Part shown: one piece after another, positions 1 through 9,742 of the stretch | Numbering within the stretch: position 1 is the stretch's first letter | How the letters are laid out: the number at the start of each line of letters is the position of its first letter | Assembly: GCA_011316305.1 (NCBI GenBank) | Contig: SAUG01000095.1 | Location: 1 to 59,907, forward strand | Length of the DNA: 59,907 bases | Direction of reading: 5' to 3' | Source: Rusavskia elegans | Lineage: Eukaryota; Ascomycota; Lecanoromycetes; Teloschistales; Teloschistaceae | Notes under the pieces: model-generated | Told to the model about the DNA's origin: nothing | What the model saw: the letters and a program-made list of their open reading frames with translations, nothing else | Database searches by the model: none | Made by a program: the position numbers and the translations under genes

Positions 1-20
1 TGTGTGTGTGTGTGTGTGTG
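1..20. repeat. (TG)n microsatellite at window edge
   Basis: The window opens with about ten TG dinucleotides. The array may extend beyond the left edge. It is a simple repeat with no coding support. Confidence 0.9.
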
Positions 21-207
21 GGTGTCAAGTTCAGGATCCTTTTGGGTTGGTTGTTGGTTGTGTTGGTTGGGGGGTTGCTTATTTCGACCTCCTTCTTGAC
101 CTTCCTTCCCTTTTGCCCCCCTCCTCTCCCAACCAAAACCCCTGTACATACATACATACGGAGTACACACATACAAACACTAAAGCCTAAAAAGATAAAA
201 AGAAAAT

Positions 208-393
208 GCCGTTACATCACAAAGTCACATTTTCTACTGCAGAGCTGCAGAGTTCGAAACAACCCACCATCACCATCACCACTTCACAAAGAAAAAAAAA
301 AAGAAAAAAAAAATGGGCCGTTACATCCCAAAGTCACATTTTCTACTTGCAGAGCTGCAGGAGTTTCGAAACACCTCCACCATCACCACTTCT
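208..393. repeat. imperfect direct duplication of about 78 bp
   Basis: Two copies, about 208-286 and 317-393, lie 109 bp apart. Both contain GCCGTTACATC, AAGTCACATTTTCTACT, GCAGAGCTGCAG and a CACCATCACCA tract, with small indels between them. An A-rich spacer of about 30 bp separates them. No protein is supported here. The copies could be a decayed local duplication or promoter repeats. Confidence 0.75.
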
Positions 394-1391
394 CCACTGT
401 CTTTTTTTGCTCCACTTTCGTCTCTCTCATGGCGGAATTTTTCCTTTGAACCTTGCGGCGGAGTTTTGGGCTAGATTACGAGTATAGAAAAAAAAAAGTG
501 AAGCATATAGCTTAGCCCCTTTTCCCTCCCATGCCATCCTACCACCATGGTTTTCTCCATCGCTCGCCCGGCTCCAAGTGCCCGCCATCCAAGCCCAACT
601 CGGCGTCCCCTTAGGCTTTCTTTTGCGTTCGTTTGGGCATATTTTCTAGCCAAGGCGTCAGTAGGCAGGAGACATTTGCCTTAGACAAGGCTGCAGTTGC
701 CTGGAAAATTTTCAGCACTTAAGATGGCTCAAGGAACGGAACGGAACCAAAACCAAACCATTGATGTGATTAATTGCATTTGAACATTTTCTTCTTTCAT
801 ATGGTCTGATTCTGATTTCTGTTTCCATCTTCTTCATCTATTCACGCGCAATGGGTGGATGATGGGAGTTAGGGATGTAGGATTTAGCCTTTGACGTCAA
901 AGGAAGCAAGCTGAATGATCTGCCGGGAAGGATCACGGATCCCAATCGCCTGGACTGCAGAATCGAAGACGCAAGTAAGACGCTCATTCATCATCCCACT
1001 CACTCCTGCATGATTGATCGAACGATTCCAAGTTTGAACGAGAGAAGCTGACTCTATGTAGCCAAGACAGATGAGAGACTAGTAGTACATGGGGTATGAG
1101 AACAACATGGTTTCCACAAAAATGCATCCAGACCGCAATGAGGAAATGACCGCTTCGCTATGCCTAGGCTCAGCCAAAACTGCTGGCCTCCACCGTGTGA
1201 TGATGCCGCTAGAACGAGGATGTGAAGACAAGATTTCTGTCTGTCGATGTTGGGATGGTGTCACTGGGCAAGGAACAGAGACCTGGCACATGTATGCTTC
1301 AGTGACCTTTGTCTCAAAATTTCAGGCAGTGAGCGACTCACGATTGAATGTGGACGTCGAGGCTAGTTCCCTGAGCGCCTCATCGCAATCA

Positions 1392-1556
1392 TCAACGACG
1401 ACGAGGAGGCGGAGGCGGAGGCGGAGAACGATCCGGCTTCGAAGACCCAAGAGTAGCATATTCGTCCTTCGCTCGATGACAGGATACGCAGTGGTAGTAC
1501 ATGCCGATTTTCATAGGACCAAACGTGCACCATCCGCAATACCAGAGGTCTGGCAT
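1392..1556 (-). CDS. small WxC zinc-ribbon-like protein (54 aa), possibly truncated
   Basis: I chose the internal methionine at 1556, giving 54 aa. The longer frame starting at 1811 adds a serine-rich stretch without features. The N-terminal part contains WYCGWC followed by GPM and HCVSCH. This matches the first half of the W-x-C-C-x-C...C-x2-C-x-H layout seen at 2923-3273, 5025-5561 and 9431-9742. The second residue of the usual CC pair is Gly and the final C-x2-C is missing; the protein ends in a proline/arginine run. The tetrahedral zinc site would need alternative ligands, so this is either a divergent member or a decayed copy. Function unknown. Confidence 0.5.
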   Translation of the reverse strand: MPDLWYCGWCTFGPMKIGMYYHCVSCHRAKDEYATLGSSKPDRSPPPPPPPRRR

Positions 1557-2922
1557 GATAATCGTGCTGGGGGGGGGAACGGAGTGATCGATGGTGTTAT
1601 GTTGGGGATTCGGGGTTGCTGCAGATCGAGTTCGAAAAAATACTGAGATGCTATGAATGCTTCGGGGACTGTGTAGTCGGCTGGTTCTGCTGAAAGAGAC
1701 TGATGGGTTTTTGGTTTGAAGGGATAAAGAATGTGAGGTGAACAGCAGCCTCTTATTATACCTGCTCGAGCTCCATATACGGTACCAGGGAAATGCTCTG
1801 ATTCCTTCCATTCCGCGACAAGTCTCGTCCAGTCGATATCATTTCGGGCCAGTCATAGGAGTTGTGAGCTCCGCCATGGACAAAGCGACCTGTCAGACTG
1901 TGAATCGACATGTATAGGGTGGAATACATACCCTGCTGTAAATTCGCCAGTGTGGCAAACGCGGAGGATCATTGACAGCTTGAACGGGATCCACAGTAAG
2001 GACGGGCGGAGTCAGGAGTCCATGGAGCACGACGGTTTCCCATGGATCTTCGGTGTCTGTTTGGAAGCTTCGATTTCGCAGGGTCCGGACGAGGAAGGGG
2101 CGAGGGCGGTGGGAGAGAATAGTTTAGCCAAGTATCGGACGTTTCGTCGTTTCTGTCAATTCAGTCAGAAGGTGCTCAGGCGAGTGAGGTGAATCGTTCT
2201 CCGCCCCGAAGTGATAACGAGGCACGCCCAAGAGGGCTGTACACTGGGTAAGAACCAAGTGACTCACCTTGGTCTCGTAAAAGGGGCTGACCGGAGAGCT
2301 CTCCGAGCTGTCTCGTGGAACGAGCATGTTGAGCAAAAGCGCCTTTGAGCAGGGCAGAGGGACGTAAGCGTTTGGGAATGAATCCTGATTTCGTTGATTG
2401 TCCGAAGCTGCTGCCTCAGAAGCCGAAGGATGAATATTGTGGAACGTATGGTGGAAGATTTTCGTGGCGCAATCGGGAGTCACACCAACCAGAAAAGGGC
2501 CTGTAGCTTTGAGCAGGTCTCGTTCATGACATGACCAAGCCTCATTCGAATCTTCGTCGGCTTACCTTGAATAATGATCCCTTTGTGTTCTTGACTTCGC
2601 ACCGTTGCTTATGTGGTGACGTTGTATGACCTTTAAGAACGACGAAGGAATACAGGCTGTAAACCATCTCAAGGTATAGATGCGGAGCTGCTCAGGAGAG
2701 CGACGTCTAAATTAGGAAGTAGCGATGCTGGACACCTTGCTCCTAGTACAAATTCGAGATGTATGAAGGAAACGTGATTGATTGCGAGTACTGGGTAAGA
2801 GCAATGGGAAAAGAAAACGATCTAGTCTATTTTATAATGCATCGCCCCTAAGACGCCCATTCGGTTGAGCCTTTTGATTGACTGTGATCCATTGAACCCG
2901 GCATGGTACCTCTCCCTTCCCT
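1557..2922. other. intergenic, no confident gene
   Basis: The minus strand has good-looking splice donors near 1930, 2270 and 2572. The open frame 2124-2483 could contain exon sequence, but no start, domain or consistent exon chain could be built. It may hold a decayed or unrecognised minus-strand gene. Confidence 0.35.
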
Positions 2923-3273
2923 TCAATGGCAACTACTACATCTTAGGTGTCCGCAGTTCAGACAGTTTGGCACCAATGTTCCGTTCTGGGGCCCGTCGTT
3001 ACTGTGAAATTAGTCCAGTCCCAATCGAAACTTGGGCAAAACATCTTACCATTGGCAGCAATACCAGGGCGTTGCCATCGTGCGAATCATGGGCTCCAAC
3101 CGGTTGTAGTGAATCGTGCTGGCATAAGCTATCGAGATCGCTTCCTTGTCGCTGGTCCGACAACGTGTCTCTTCTCCTGGATGTAGGGCTTCTTTGGAGA
3201 TTGCTCCTTCCATGGCTCTAGACATGCTCACTCCGTGGGGTCCAAGAGAGGTTAAGGGGAGATAGTCTGGCAT
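2923..3273 (-). CDS. WYCCxC-type small zinc-ribbon-like protein, two exons
   Basis: Exon 1 (3273-3050) ends inside the motif WYCCQ. A 48-nt intron (3049-3002) has donor GTAAGA, branch-like GACTAAT and acceptor CACAG. Exon 2 (3001-2923) completes the next Cys and continues NDGP, NCLNCGHLRC and SSCH before the stop. The joined frame encodes 100 aa. The C-terminus reads W-x-C-C-x-C ... C-x2-C-x-H-x2-C-x2-C, enough ligands for one or two zinc ions. The match runs on both sides of the intron, which makes the gene model strong although neither frame alone is impressive. I know this layout from fungal hypothetical proteins; function is unknown. The start could also be the internal Met just before the TPWYCC block. 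Confidence 0.75.
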
Positions 3274-5024
3274 GTTGAAAGCTTCGGCTCTTGGGATATC
3301 GATACTCCAGTCTGATAAGTCGATGGGTCAAGACTTGACGAGCTTGCTTGAGTGCTGGTGGTGGATGATGTATAGGGGTTGAGAAAGTCCATTCTTCCAC
3401 GAGGTGAGCTCGATATTTGTAGCATCCCACGACGACAGGGGGTACCGTCCGCCGGCTATGTTCAGACTTGAAGCGCACACGGACTGCCACTTATTGCAAA
3501 AGCCCCAGACCCTGAACATCCTGAAAGACGCTCTCCTCAAGGCAATCTGACGTGTCGTGATCATTGGGCTGAAAAAGGCAACGGAGTAGAAGCCGCGAAG
3601 AATCCTCCACCCTACCACACCTTTCGACGGGAGAACCTTGTTGAATTCCCAGAAATCGGTCCACCCAGTATCCTCGCTTAGTGTCATGATCTCGTTATGC
3701 TTGTGGAGCTCTCGCTGACTGTGCCCAATGTACTAGGCCTGACAGAACAGTCGAAAGGAAGCGAATACCGCAATAAAGGAACATTGTATCACACTTACCG
3801 CTTAGTCGGAAGCGAGTGCTTTATTACTCACTGCAACCCGCCGCGTCTGTCATCTCACCTTGTTGCTTCGACAGGATCCTCCTAACCAGAGGGCTGTGGA
3901 CTGCTTCTGCGCCTGGGGCATGACAATTGTCCAGAAGGTGATCGACGCATCTTACCTTTGGCGCCTCCTGGCCGGAGGTTATGCACAGCGATGGCCGGCA
4001 CTGACATACACGGGTTCGCGGCGAGCAGAATCGTTGGGATGCTTCGACTTAGCGGAATGGGCACTCGATACATCGACACCGAGCCAAATTGGATGCCCTG
4101 CCAATGCATGAGACTGTAGGCTTAGTGTCCGGATCTTTCCGCTAAACGCGAGACGGGCCAAGTGGAAGGGTAGAAGAAGCCGGGCAGATACTTGTGTCCA
4201 CCTACAGATTCGTTGGATGATCTGCATCCTTGAGCATGCACATCGGAAATTAGAACCTGTTCAAAGACGGTAGCCACATGGGTCCCCACGCGGCCTTGTT
4301 TCGTACCTGAAGCGGTGACGATATGCAGGTGTGGATGCCTCGTCTGTTCTGGGCCAGTGATCGAGTAACACGAGCAGCATGCACCACGGAACGAGCTGAC
4401 AGTGACGTAAGATGCTCAGGATCCGAGTCTGCTGCCAGCGGAGTCGACGCAAAATAGGGGCTGTCTGTGTCTGATGAAGCCATCCTCGATAGATCTCTAG
4501 GATCACAAGCCTCCCTCGCTCGAATTAGATTACATGCTGAACGTACAACCTATACACTGGTCAGCCAAACGCATGGCAGTCTTGATTTAGGCCTGCGTAC
4601 CATTGAACCTGGACTGGGGATGACATATTCGCTTCAACTATTTGAACCCAGTCAGAGTATGGACTGCATGCCGGAACCTTGACGGTTTGGCCCACATAGA
4701 AATCTTGATATGGTTACACAGGGGCTTCTTGTTGAACTCCTGATGATGCAGTGCAGGTTCTCTAGTCCATCTAAATCTCACTGCTCTTCCAGGAGCCGAC
4801 GAAGCACATGCGTCGATTACAAAGTGAATCGGGAAGCATGTTAAAACACGTATAATGCAGGCCTAGACCTCGCAATGCCGCTCAACAAAGGCTACTTTGT
4901 AAATCATGCTGAACACTACACTGAACCGCAGTCGAGGATCCAAATCAGAGCTACAAAACGAAAAGAAAACAATTTTGCATTCACAGTTACTCGAACAACA
5001 ACAAACTCAAACCTGTAACAGCAG
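3274..5024. other. intergenic apart from repeat copy A
   Basis: There are minus-strand donor-like sites near 3800, 3955 and 4305, and a 77-codon frame 4250-4483 (minus). None could be extended into a recognisable protein. An unrecognised or decayed gene is possible. Confidence 0.35.
4024..4150. repeat. dispersed repeat, copy A
   Basis: About 125 bp align with 27022-27150 in the same orientation. Shared blocks include GCAGAATCGTT, TCGACTT...CGGA, CGATAC.TCGAC, GCATGAGA and CTAGTGTC-like sequence, with two internal gaps of roughly 8-14 bp. The gaps break any common reading frame, so this is a DNA-level repeat rather than a conserved exon. The element class is not identified. Confidence 0.6.
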
Positions 5025-5561
5025 CTATGGACGACGTATCCGCGCAGGTAAAACATCGGCAGGCGCCCGCTCTCTCAGTGAGACGATCTCGCGACGACAA
5101 TCTGGGCATTTGAGCGCCCCACATCCGAGAGCGCAATTGTCGTATATACTCTCGATGTAGGGGCCAGGACTTGGGCACCCTGGCGTGCAGCAATACCAGT
5201 ATCTCGTTCTTATCGGCTGTGTGCGCGGCCGTGTTGTGGTTCCGTTGCTACCTTCGGATGAGGTATAATCTCCTCCCCCTCGGACGATGGGTGTCGACCC
5301 TCTTCTTGCCGTTGTGATGGCGTTACCAGTTGTACGTTGGGGAGAAGTCCAACTCCGGTGATCATCGTTCTGCTGGTAAGCGATACTTGTTTGAGAGTAA
5401 CTTGCGGACTCTGGTCCCTGGGAAGCTGCGAAGTGCGCTGGACTTGCATATTGGAGTAGTGTATGCTCACTTGGCCGTCGTCCGAACCGATCCGGAGGGT
5501 ACGATAGGTAGATAGGAGAACCATTTCGTGTTAGACCTTGGTGCCTAACGAGAGTTGTCAA
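5025..5561 (-). CDS. WYCC-type zinc-ribbon-like protein, 5' end unresolved
   Basis: The open frame covers about 178 codons. The N-terminal 115 residues are polar and low-complexity (Ser, Thr, Gln, Gly). They are followed by YWYCCTPGC, a GPY element, DNCALGCGALKC and PDC. This is the same arrangement as the other family members in the window: W-x-C-C-x3-C, then C-x3-C-x3-KC-x2-C. His of the usual C-x2-C-x-H is replaced. The frame begins with TTG at 5561 and an in-frame TAG lies just upstream. Either a short first exon carries the ATG (an ATG near 5598 opens only a 12-codon frame) or the gene has lost its start. Function unknown. Confidence 0.55.
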   Translation of the reverse strand: MTTLVRHQGLTRNGSPIYLSYPPDRFGRRPSEHTLLQYASPAHFAASQGPESASYSQTSIAYQQNDDHRSWTSPQRTTGNAITTARRGSTPIVRGGGDYTSSEGSNGTTTRPRTQPIRTRYWYCCTPGCPSPGPYIESIYDNCALGCGALKCPDCRREIVSLRERAPADVLPARIRRP

Positions 5562-7243
5562 TCGAGGTGATCTCGGTGATAAGTACGACTAGACATACTG
5601 TCGAGCTTGAGAGGGATATCCGTTCTGAATGACGATTATTAGCGGAAGATAGAAGAGGACAACAGGAGCTGTTACTGACTGAAGCCATCACTCAACGCTT
5701 CTAGTGACAGTATGTGTTTAAGAGCTCCTGTACAACGAGACACAAGAACCTCCACTTAAAAGTATCAAGAGAAATATACTGGGTAGCGGGTGAAAGTTGA
5801 CCTCGAAAACAGCACTAATCCAACAGCACTTAATGAAAGTGTATTCCTAGACATTATATACAAGGGCTTCGTTGCAACCTTACTGACCGGCTCAGCCACC
5901 AAGTATGAGAAAACAGTTGGTAGGATGAAATCGAAGGAGTCAAGATATGGTTGTACGAACGAGGCACGAAGCCATCAGGAGAACAGATACATTGGATAGA
6001 AGAAGTTTGGCACACACAAGACAGGGGGTGGGAAATCAAGCAAACTGTACCTGCAATGGACAAATTCCTCCGCGACCAGGGTCCAGTAGCTATTCCGATC
6101 GCCATGAATAGCACCAGGGAGTTTGATATGTCCCAATGTAACATCGGCCGGAATAAACATACAACCCCACGCCAGAAATAGTTAAGAGTCAGACCTCATT
6201 CAAGCTTTATTGCTCCGTGAAACTACTGGTCCTGAAGGATTAGTCGAGCAGGGCTTTGAACTGTCACCGAAGGAGCAAGCTTGCGAGCGGAAGCTATCCC
6301 TCCAGCATTCGTGCGGTATAGGTGACATTGACATAGATGACCCTGCCGCTTTAGGTGGCTCGAATGTTCATTTCTTCTACTGGTATCATCAGCTCCTGCC
6401 AAAGTAGAGCACAGTGTCGGTATCTTTGCTGGACGACTTTTGGGGGGCGACGAGGCGACAAAGGAGCGGGATCTGCTGATTTAGCATTGTTGGGCAATCT
6501 CAAAAGTAAGGTTTCTGCACATAGCCCGGTAGACAGGTCGAGGAAGTCGTGACAGAGTAGGGCTTGCGGGCCATGCTTGACAACCTCGCAAGTGCCGCGG
6601 GGCTTCGATCCATCGATACGTCTGCGTCGGTGCTTTGATGCTAATTCAGGAGTCAGGCTCTAGCATCAGGTTACCGCGATGATGAGAAAGCCGGAAAACT
6701 GGCATGGAAGCTCCGCAGAAGCATCTGCTTGTCACGAACCATGAATCAGGCGAAGGGTGAAAGATTTGCCTGAACGCCTCAGATTGTGCCCAGGGTGGCA
6801 GTGATCGGTAATACTCACGGCACCGATGATTCGTATCCGAAGAGCATACAGAGCCACGGAAGTCGCGCTAAGTTTCGAGTTCCAGTGCAACGCATTGTAC
6901 GGTTGCTGTTCGTGCTTTCCTCTGGAGCTGGACGATTGTCGTCGGCTTTGGACGCCAAGGCTCTATCTAGCACGCTTTGGGCCACACTTGCTTACCTCAG
7001 CATGGCAACTAAGTGGACGGACGGTTGCATGTCCGATTGCTGCTTCTCATGTCGCCAGCACCTCAGCTCCTTTGGGCTCTTCCTGCCCACGGCAGGATGG
7101 ATAACGCCGGTTCCTACCTCTAGGATCTCGTCCCCCGTACATCTTTAGCGAAACTATGTTCAAATGACAGCAGTACAGGCCGAAGCTACAGCTTTTTGCC
7201 AAGCGCTTCGATAACCCTTTGACCGAGCCTTCAACGACATCCG
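5562..7243. other. intergenic, no confident gene
   Basis: Short frames occur on both strands, for example 5975-6160 minus, which ends at a plausible GTACAG donor. No exon chain or domain was recognised. The last few hundred bases should contain the pfa5 promoter. Confidence 0.35.
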
Positions 7244-8986
7244 ATGGCTTCGGTGAACCAGAAAGCTATCAACCTATGGACGGCCCGTGTCATCCCTGTG
7301 GTGCTTATTGGACTCGCGGGTTACGCAACTTGGGTTGTCATTGTACTTGTATGCAGTCAGTCGTTCCGTCTTCCGCTCCCAAGGGTCCTAGCTGATGTTG
7401 TAGTAGTTGACTATCTCCTCAAGCCCTCACCCGCAATCCGCGAGCCACGTCCTGGGGCTGGCATAGCAATCCTGACAGTTTATGCGTGCTTGCTCCTATC
7501 CCTAGCCCTCACTTACTTCCGCCTCACCTATACTGTTATCGCGAATCCTGGCTATACCCAACGAGGCCCGCAGTGGCATGCTCAGAAGAGCAGCAAGAGG
7601 CAACGCAGACGCTCGAGCCGAGCAGTGGCGCCTCCGCCTGATCTCGAAAAGCAAAATGGAAGTCTCGGGGAACAACCGGCATCCAACGGAGCCTTATCAG
7701 CTTCACCAGGTGTTCCAGCTTCTTCTGCATATGGACCAGCCGACGATGCTTTGGCACCAGGTTTGCAGAACTTCTACAAACGGGATGTATTCAGTTGCGA
7801 GAGTGACGGTCGACCGATCTGGTGCTCAACGTGTCTCAACTGGAAACTGGACAGAGCCCACCATTGCCGCGAAGTGGGAAGATGTGTACGGAAGATGGAC
7901 CATTTTTGCCCCTGGTAAGCGATCTGGGCCCAGCCCCACACGTGAGGAGACTGACGGAATCCCCAAAAACAGGGTTGGTGGCATAGTTTCTGAGACCAGT
8001 CAGAAGTTCTTCGTCCTTTTCGTCTGTTGGGGATCTATCTACTGTGTGTTTGTCTTAATTTTCATGGCTAAGTTTGTAGCCGAACGCGCGGTAAGCCAGT
8101 CTTTCTTTTGCTTAATTCCAGCCTCCAGCTTGGGTGGTGGGTTGTCGCTTCGAGCGGCTTCGATGCCTGGAACCAAGCAATGCAAGATAATCGTTCTTTC
8201 TGATCTGAGGGTGTACGGGTCCATGCATAGCATGCTTATACGCCGCAATTTAAATCAATGACATCGAGAATAAGGCTGATGTTTGATGTACGCAGCCTAT
8301 CGGGGTCAACATCCATTGGATCGTTGTGTTATGCATGTAAGGCTTTCCAGGACGCTGGGTGCAACGAACGTTGACATGATGTTAGGGCGGGACTTTTCTC
8401 TCTCTTCCTCCTCGGCATGAGTGGCAGCTCTCTCCAATTCGTCTTCCAGAATACGACCACCATAGAAAACCTATCTCGCAAGACAAAAGTGTGGCAGCTG
8501 GCCGTGCTGATGCCGCGCGTACCCGCTCACAGCTACAATCGGCCTCCATACCGAACCATCACTTACGGACAAGACTCCAACAACACCAGAACGTTCGCTA
8601 TCCTCCACAGCAGACCTGGCGAAAACCCCTGGGATCTTGGTTATTTCCGCAATTTCAAGTCTGTCATGGGGGAGCACTGGTATGACTGGATCTTACCAAT
8701 CAAGCCATCACCGTGTGCGAATCATGATCGGCAAGACTGTCAATTCGAGATAGGTCCCGCGGTGGAGCGCATGAAGAGTGAAGTAGGGATTATAAGTCAC
8801 ACAGCGTTTGATGAAGAGAAGCCTCGAAGACATCGGCGCAGGCGACGGAGACGTAGTACCCACACTCGATCAGCAGATCCGGCGGCAGAAAACAACGAAA
8901 CACGAAGGGAAAAACGGAGGAAGAAGGGCCGTGGACATAGTTCGATGCGTAACGAGTCTAGGCGCGATTCAGGGGTTGACAGGTAG
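7244..8986 (+). CDS. pfa5: palmitoyltransferase Pfa5 (DHHC family)
   Basis: Membrane S-acyltransferase that attaches palmitate to protein cysteines through a cysteine autoacylation step. Exons 7244-7914, 7973-8090, 8296-8336 and 8386-8986 join in phase to 476 aa. Two hydrophobic segments lie near residues 12-35 and 68-90. The cysteine-rich domain follows: WCSTC, then [19 protein letters not shown], where DHFC is the catalytic DHHC variant typical of Pfa5. After it come [13 protein letters not shown] and two more hydrophobic segments, then the TTIENL element (TTxE-like). The C-terminus is very basic (runs of Arg and Lys, residues about 420-476). Four membrane spans with a cytosolic DHHC loop fit the family. 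Intron 2 is long at 205 nt; no skipped exon is apparent. Confidence 0.9.
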
Positions 8987-9430
8987 CATTGGTCCATTAT
9001 TGTCACACTATCATATAACTTACCACTTGTACATGTATTTACGCTTATGATACCCATTCCCTTCGAGTCATCTTTACAGCCCATTTTACTTCACCATTGA
9101 GCCGCGTCCCTACGTACATTTTGGCGATTGGACAAAGCCCAATCACACAACAACACTCTCATTGAGTTCCCAAGTGAAAGTCATGAGGCCAGGTGCATTG
9201 CTGCTGTCATAAGTCTAATCTTCCGTCAAAGCTAAAAAGTGTAATTGTCATGATCAAGAAAAGAACGATCCCTTTCCGCGTAAGCCCCTATTCCGTCCAC
9301 CCTCGCCCAAAGTCTCTCCATATCAAACAAGCACTTCATATCAAACCCAGCAACAAGCCATCAATCTCCATTCTCCTTCCCTGAACCACGCCCCCCTAAC
9401 CCTCCGTAATCCACATCCCACTCTCTCATC

Positions 9431-9742
9431 TCACACTACATCTTCCGCTTCCCAGATCAGTGACCCACTTTCATCATCCACTCCCAACTCAATCTCCTCA
9501 CCATCAATATCACCATCACTATCGCCAAGCACCCCCTCGCCATCATCATCACCTCTTTCACCCGGACCCTCCTCCTCAAACAGATGATTCTTCCAGTTGT
9601 GAACACCCTGCAACGAGGTGGGTCTCCCAATCTTGCAGTACGCACACTTCGTATGCTGACACACAGGGCATTTTTCCGGGCAGAGAGCGATGGTATTGGT
9701 GCAGCCGCATTTGCAGCATGTCCAGATGTCGTTGGTGGACAT
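9431..9742 (-). CDS. WTCC-type zinc-ribbon-like protein with acidic tail
   Basis: Single exon, 103 aa, ATG at 9742. The N-terminus begins within ten residues with WTCCKCG, then a TNTI segment, PEKCPVCQHTKC and AYC. This gives W-x-C-C-x-C ... C-x2-C-x-H-x2-C-x2-C, the most complete zinc-ligand set of the four family members here. After residue 50 the protein becomes strongly acidic (Glu/Asp/Gly rich) up to the stop. The layout is one I know from fungal hypothetical proteins; no biochemical role is established from sequence. The coding strand is G-rich in the tail and C-rich around the 5' end. Confidence 0.75.
   Translation of the reverse strand: MSTNDIWTCCKCGCTNTIALCPEKCPVCQHTKCAYCKIGRPTSLQGVHNWKNHLFEEEGPGERGDDDGEGVLGDSDGDIDGEEIELGVDDESGSLIWEAEDVV

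Larger units (their letters stand above)
1..1391. other. left-end stretch without a supported gene
   Basis: Apart from the TG microsatellite and the direct duplication, this stretch has poly-A and CT-rich tracts and short open frames without recognisable domains, acceptable exon structure or codon bias. I assign no gene. Confidence 0.5.

Noticed and set aside
2124..2483. Possible minus-strand exon ending in a perfect GTGAGT donor near 2270
   Set aside because: The only nearby acceptor gives a 31-nt intron, and neither side shows a recognisable family. Left as unannotated.
5854..6160. Two overlapping minus-strand frames ending near a GTACAG donor
   Set aside because: No acceptor downstream makes a usable intron and no domain was recognised.
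7340..7410. Possible extra intron in pfa5 exon 1 (GTATGC to TGTAG)
   Set aside because: Removing it breaks the reading frame, whereas reading through keeps it open.
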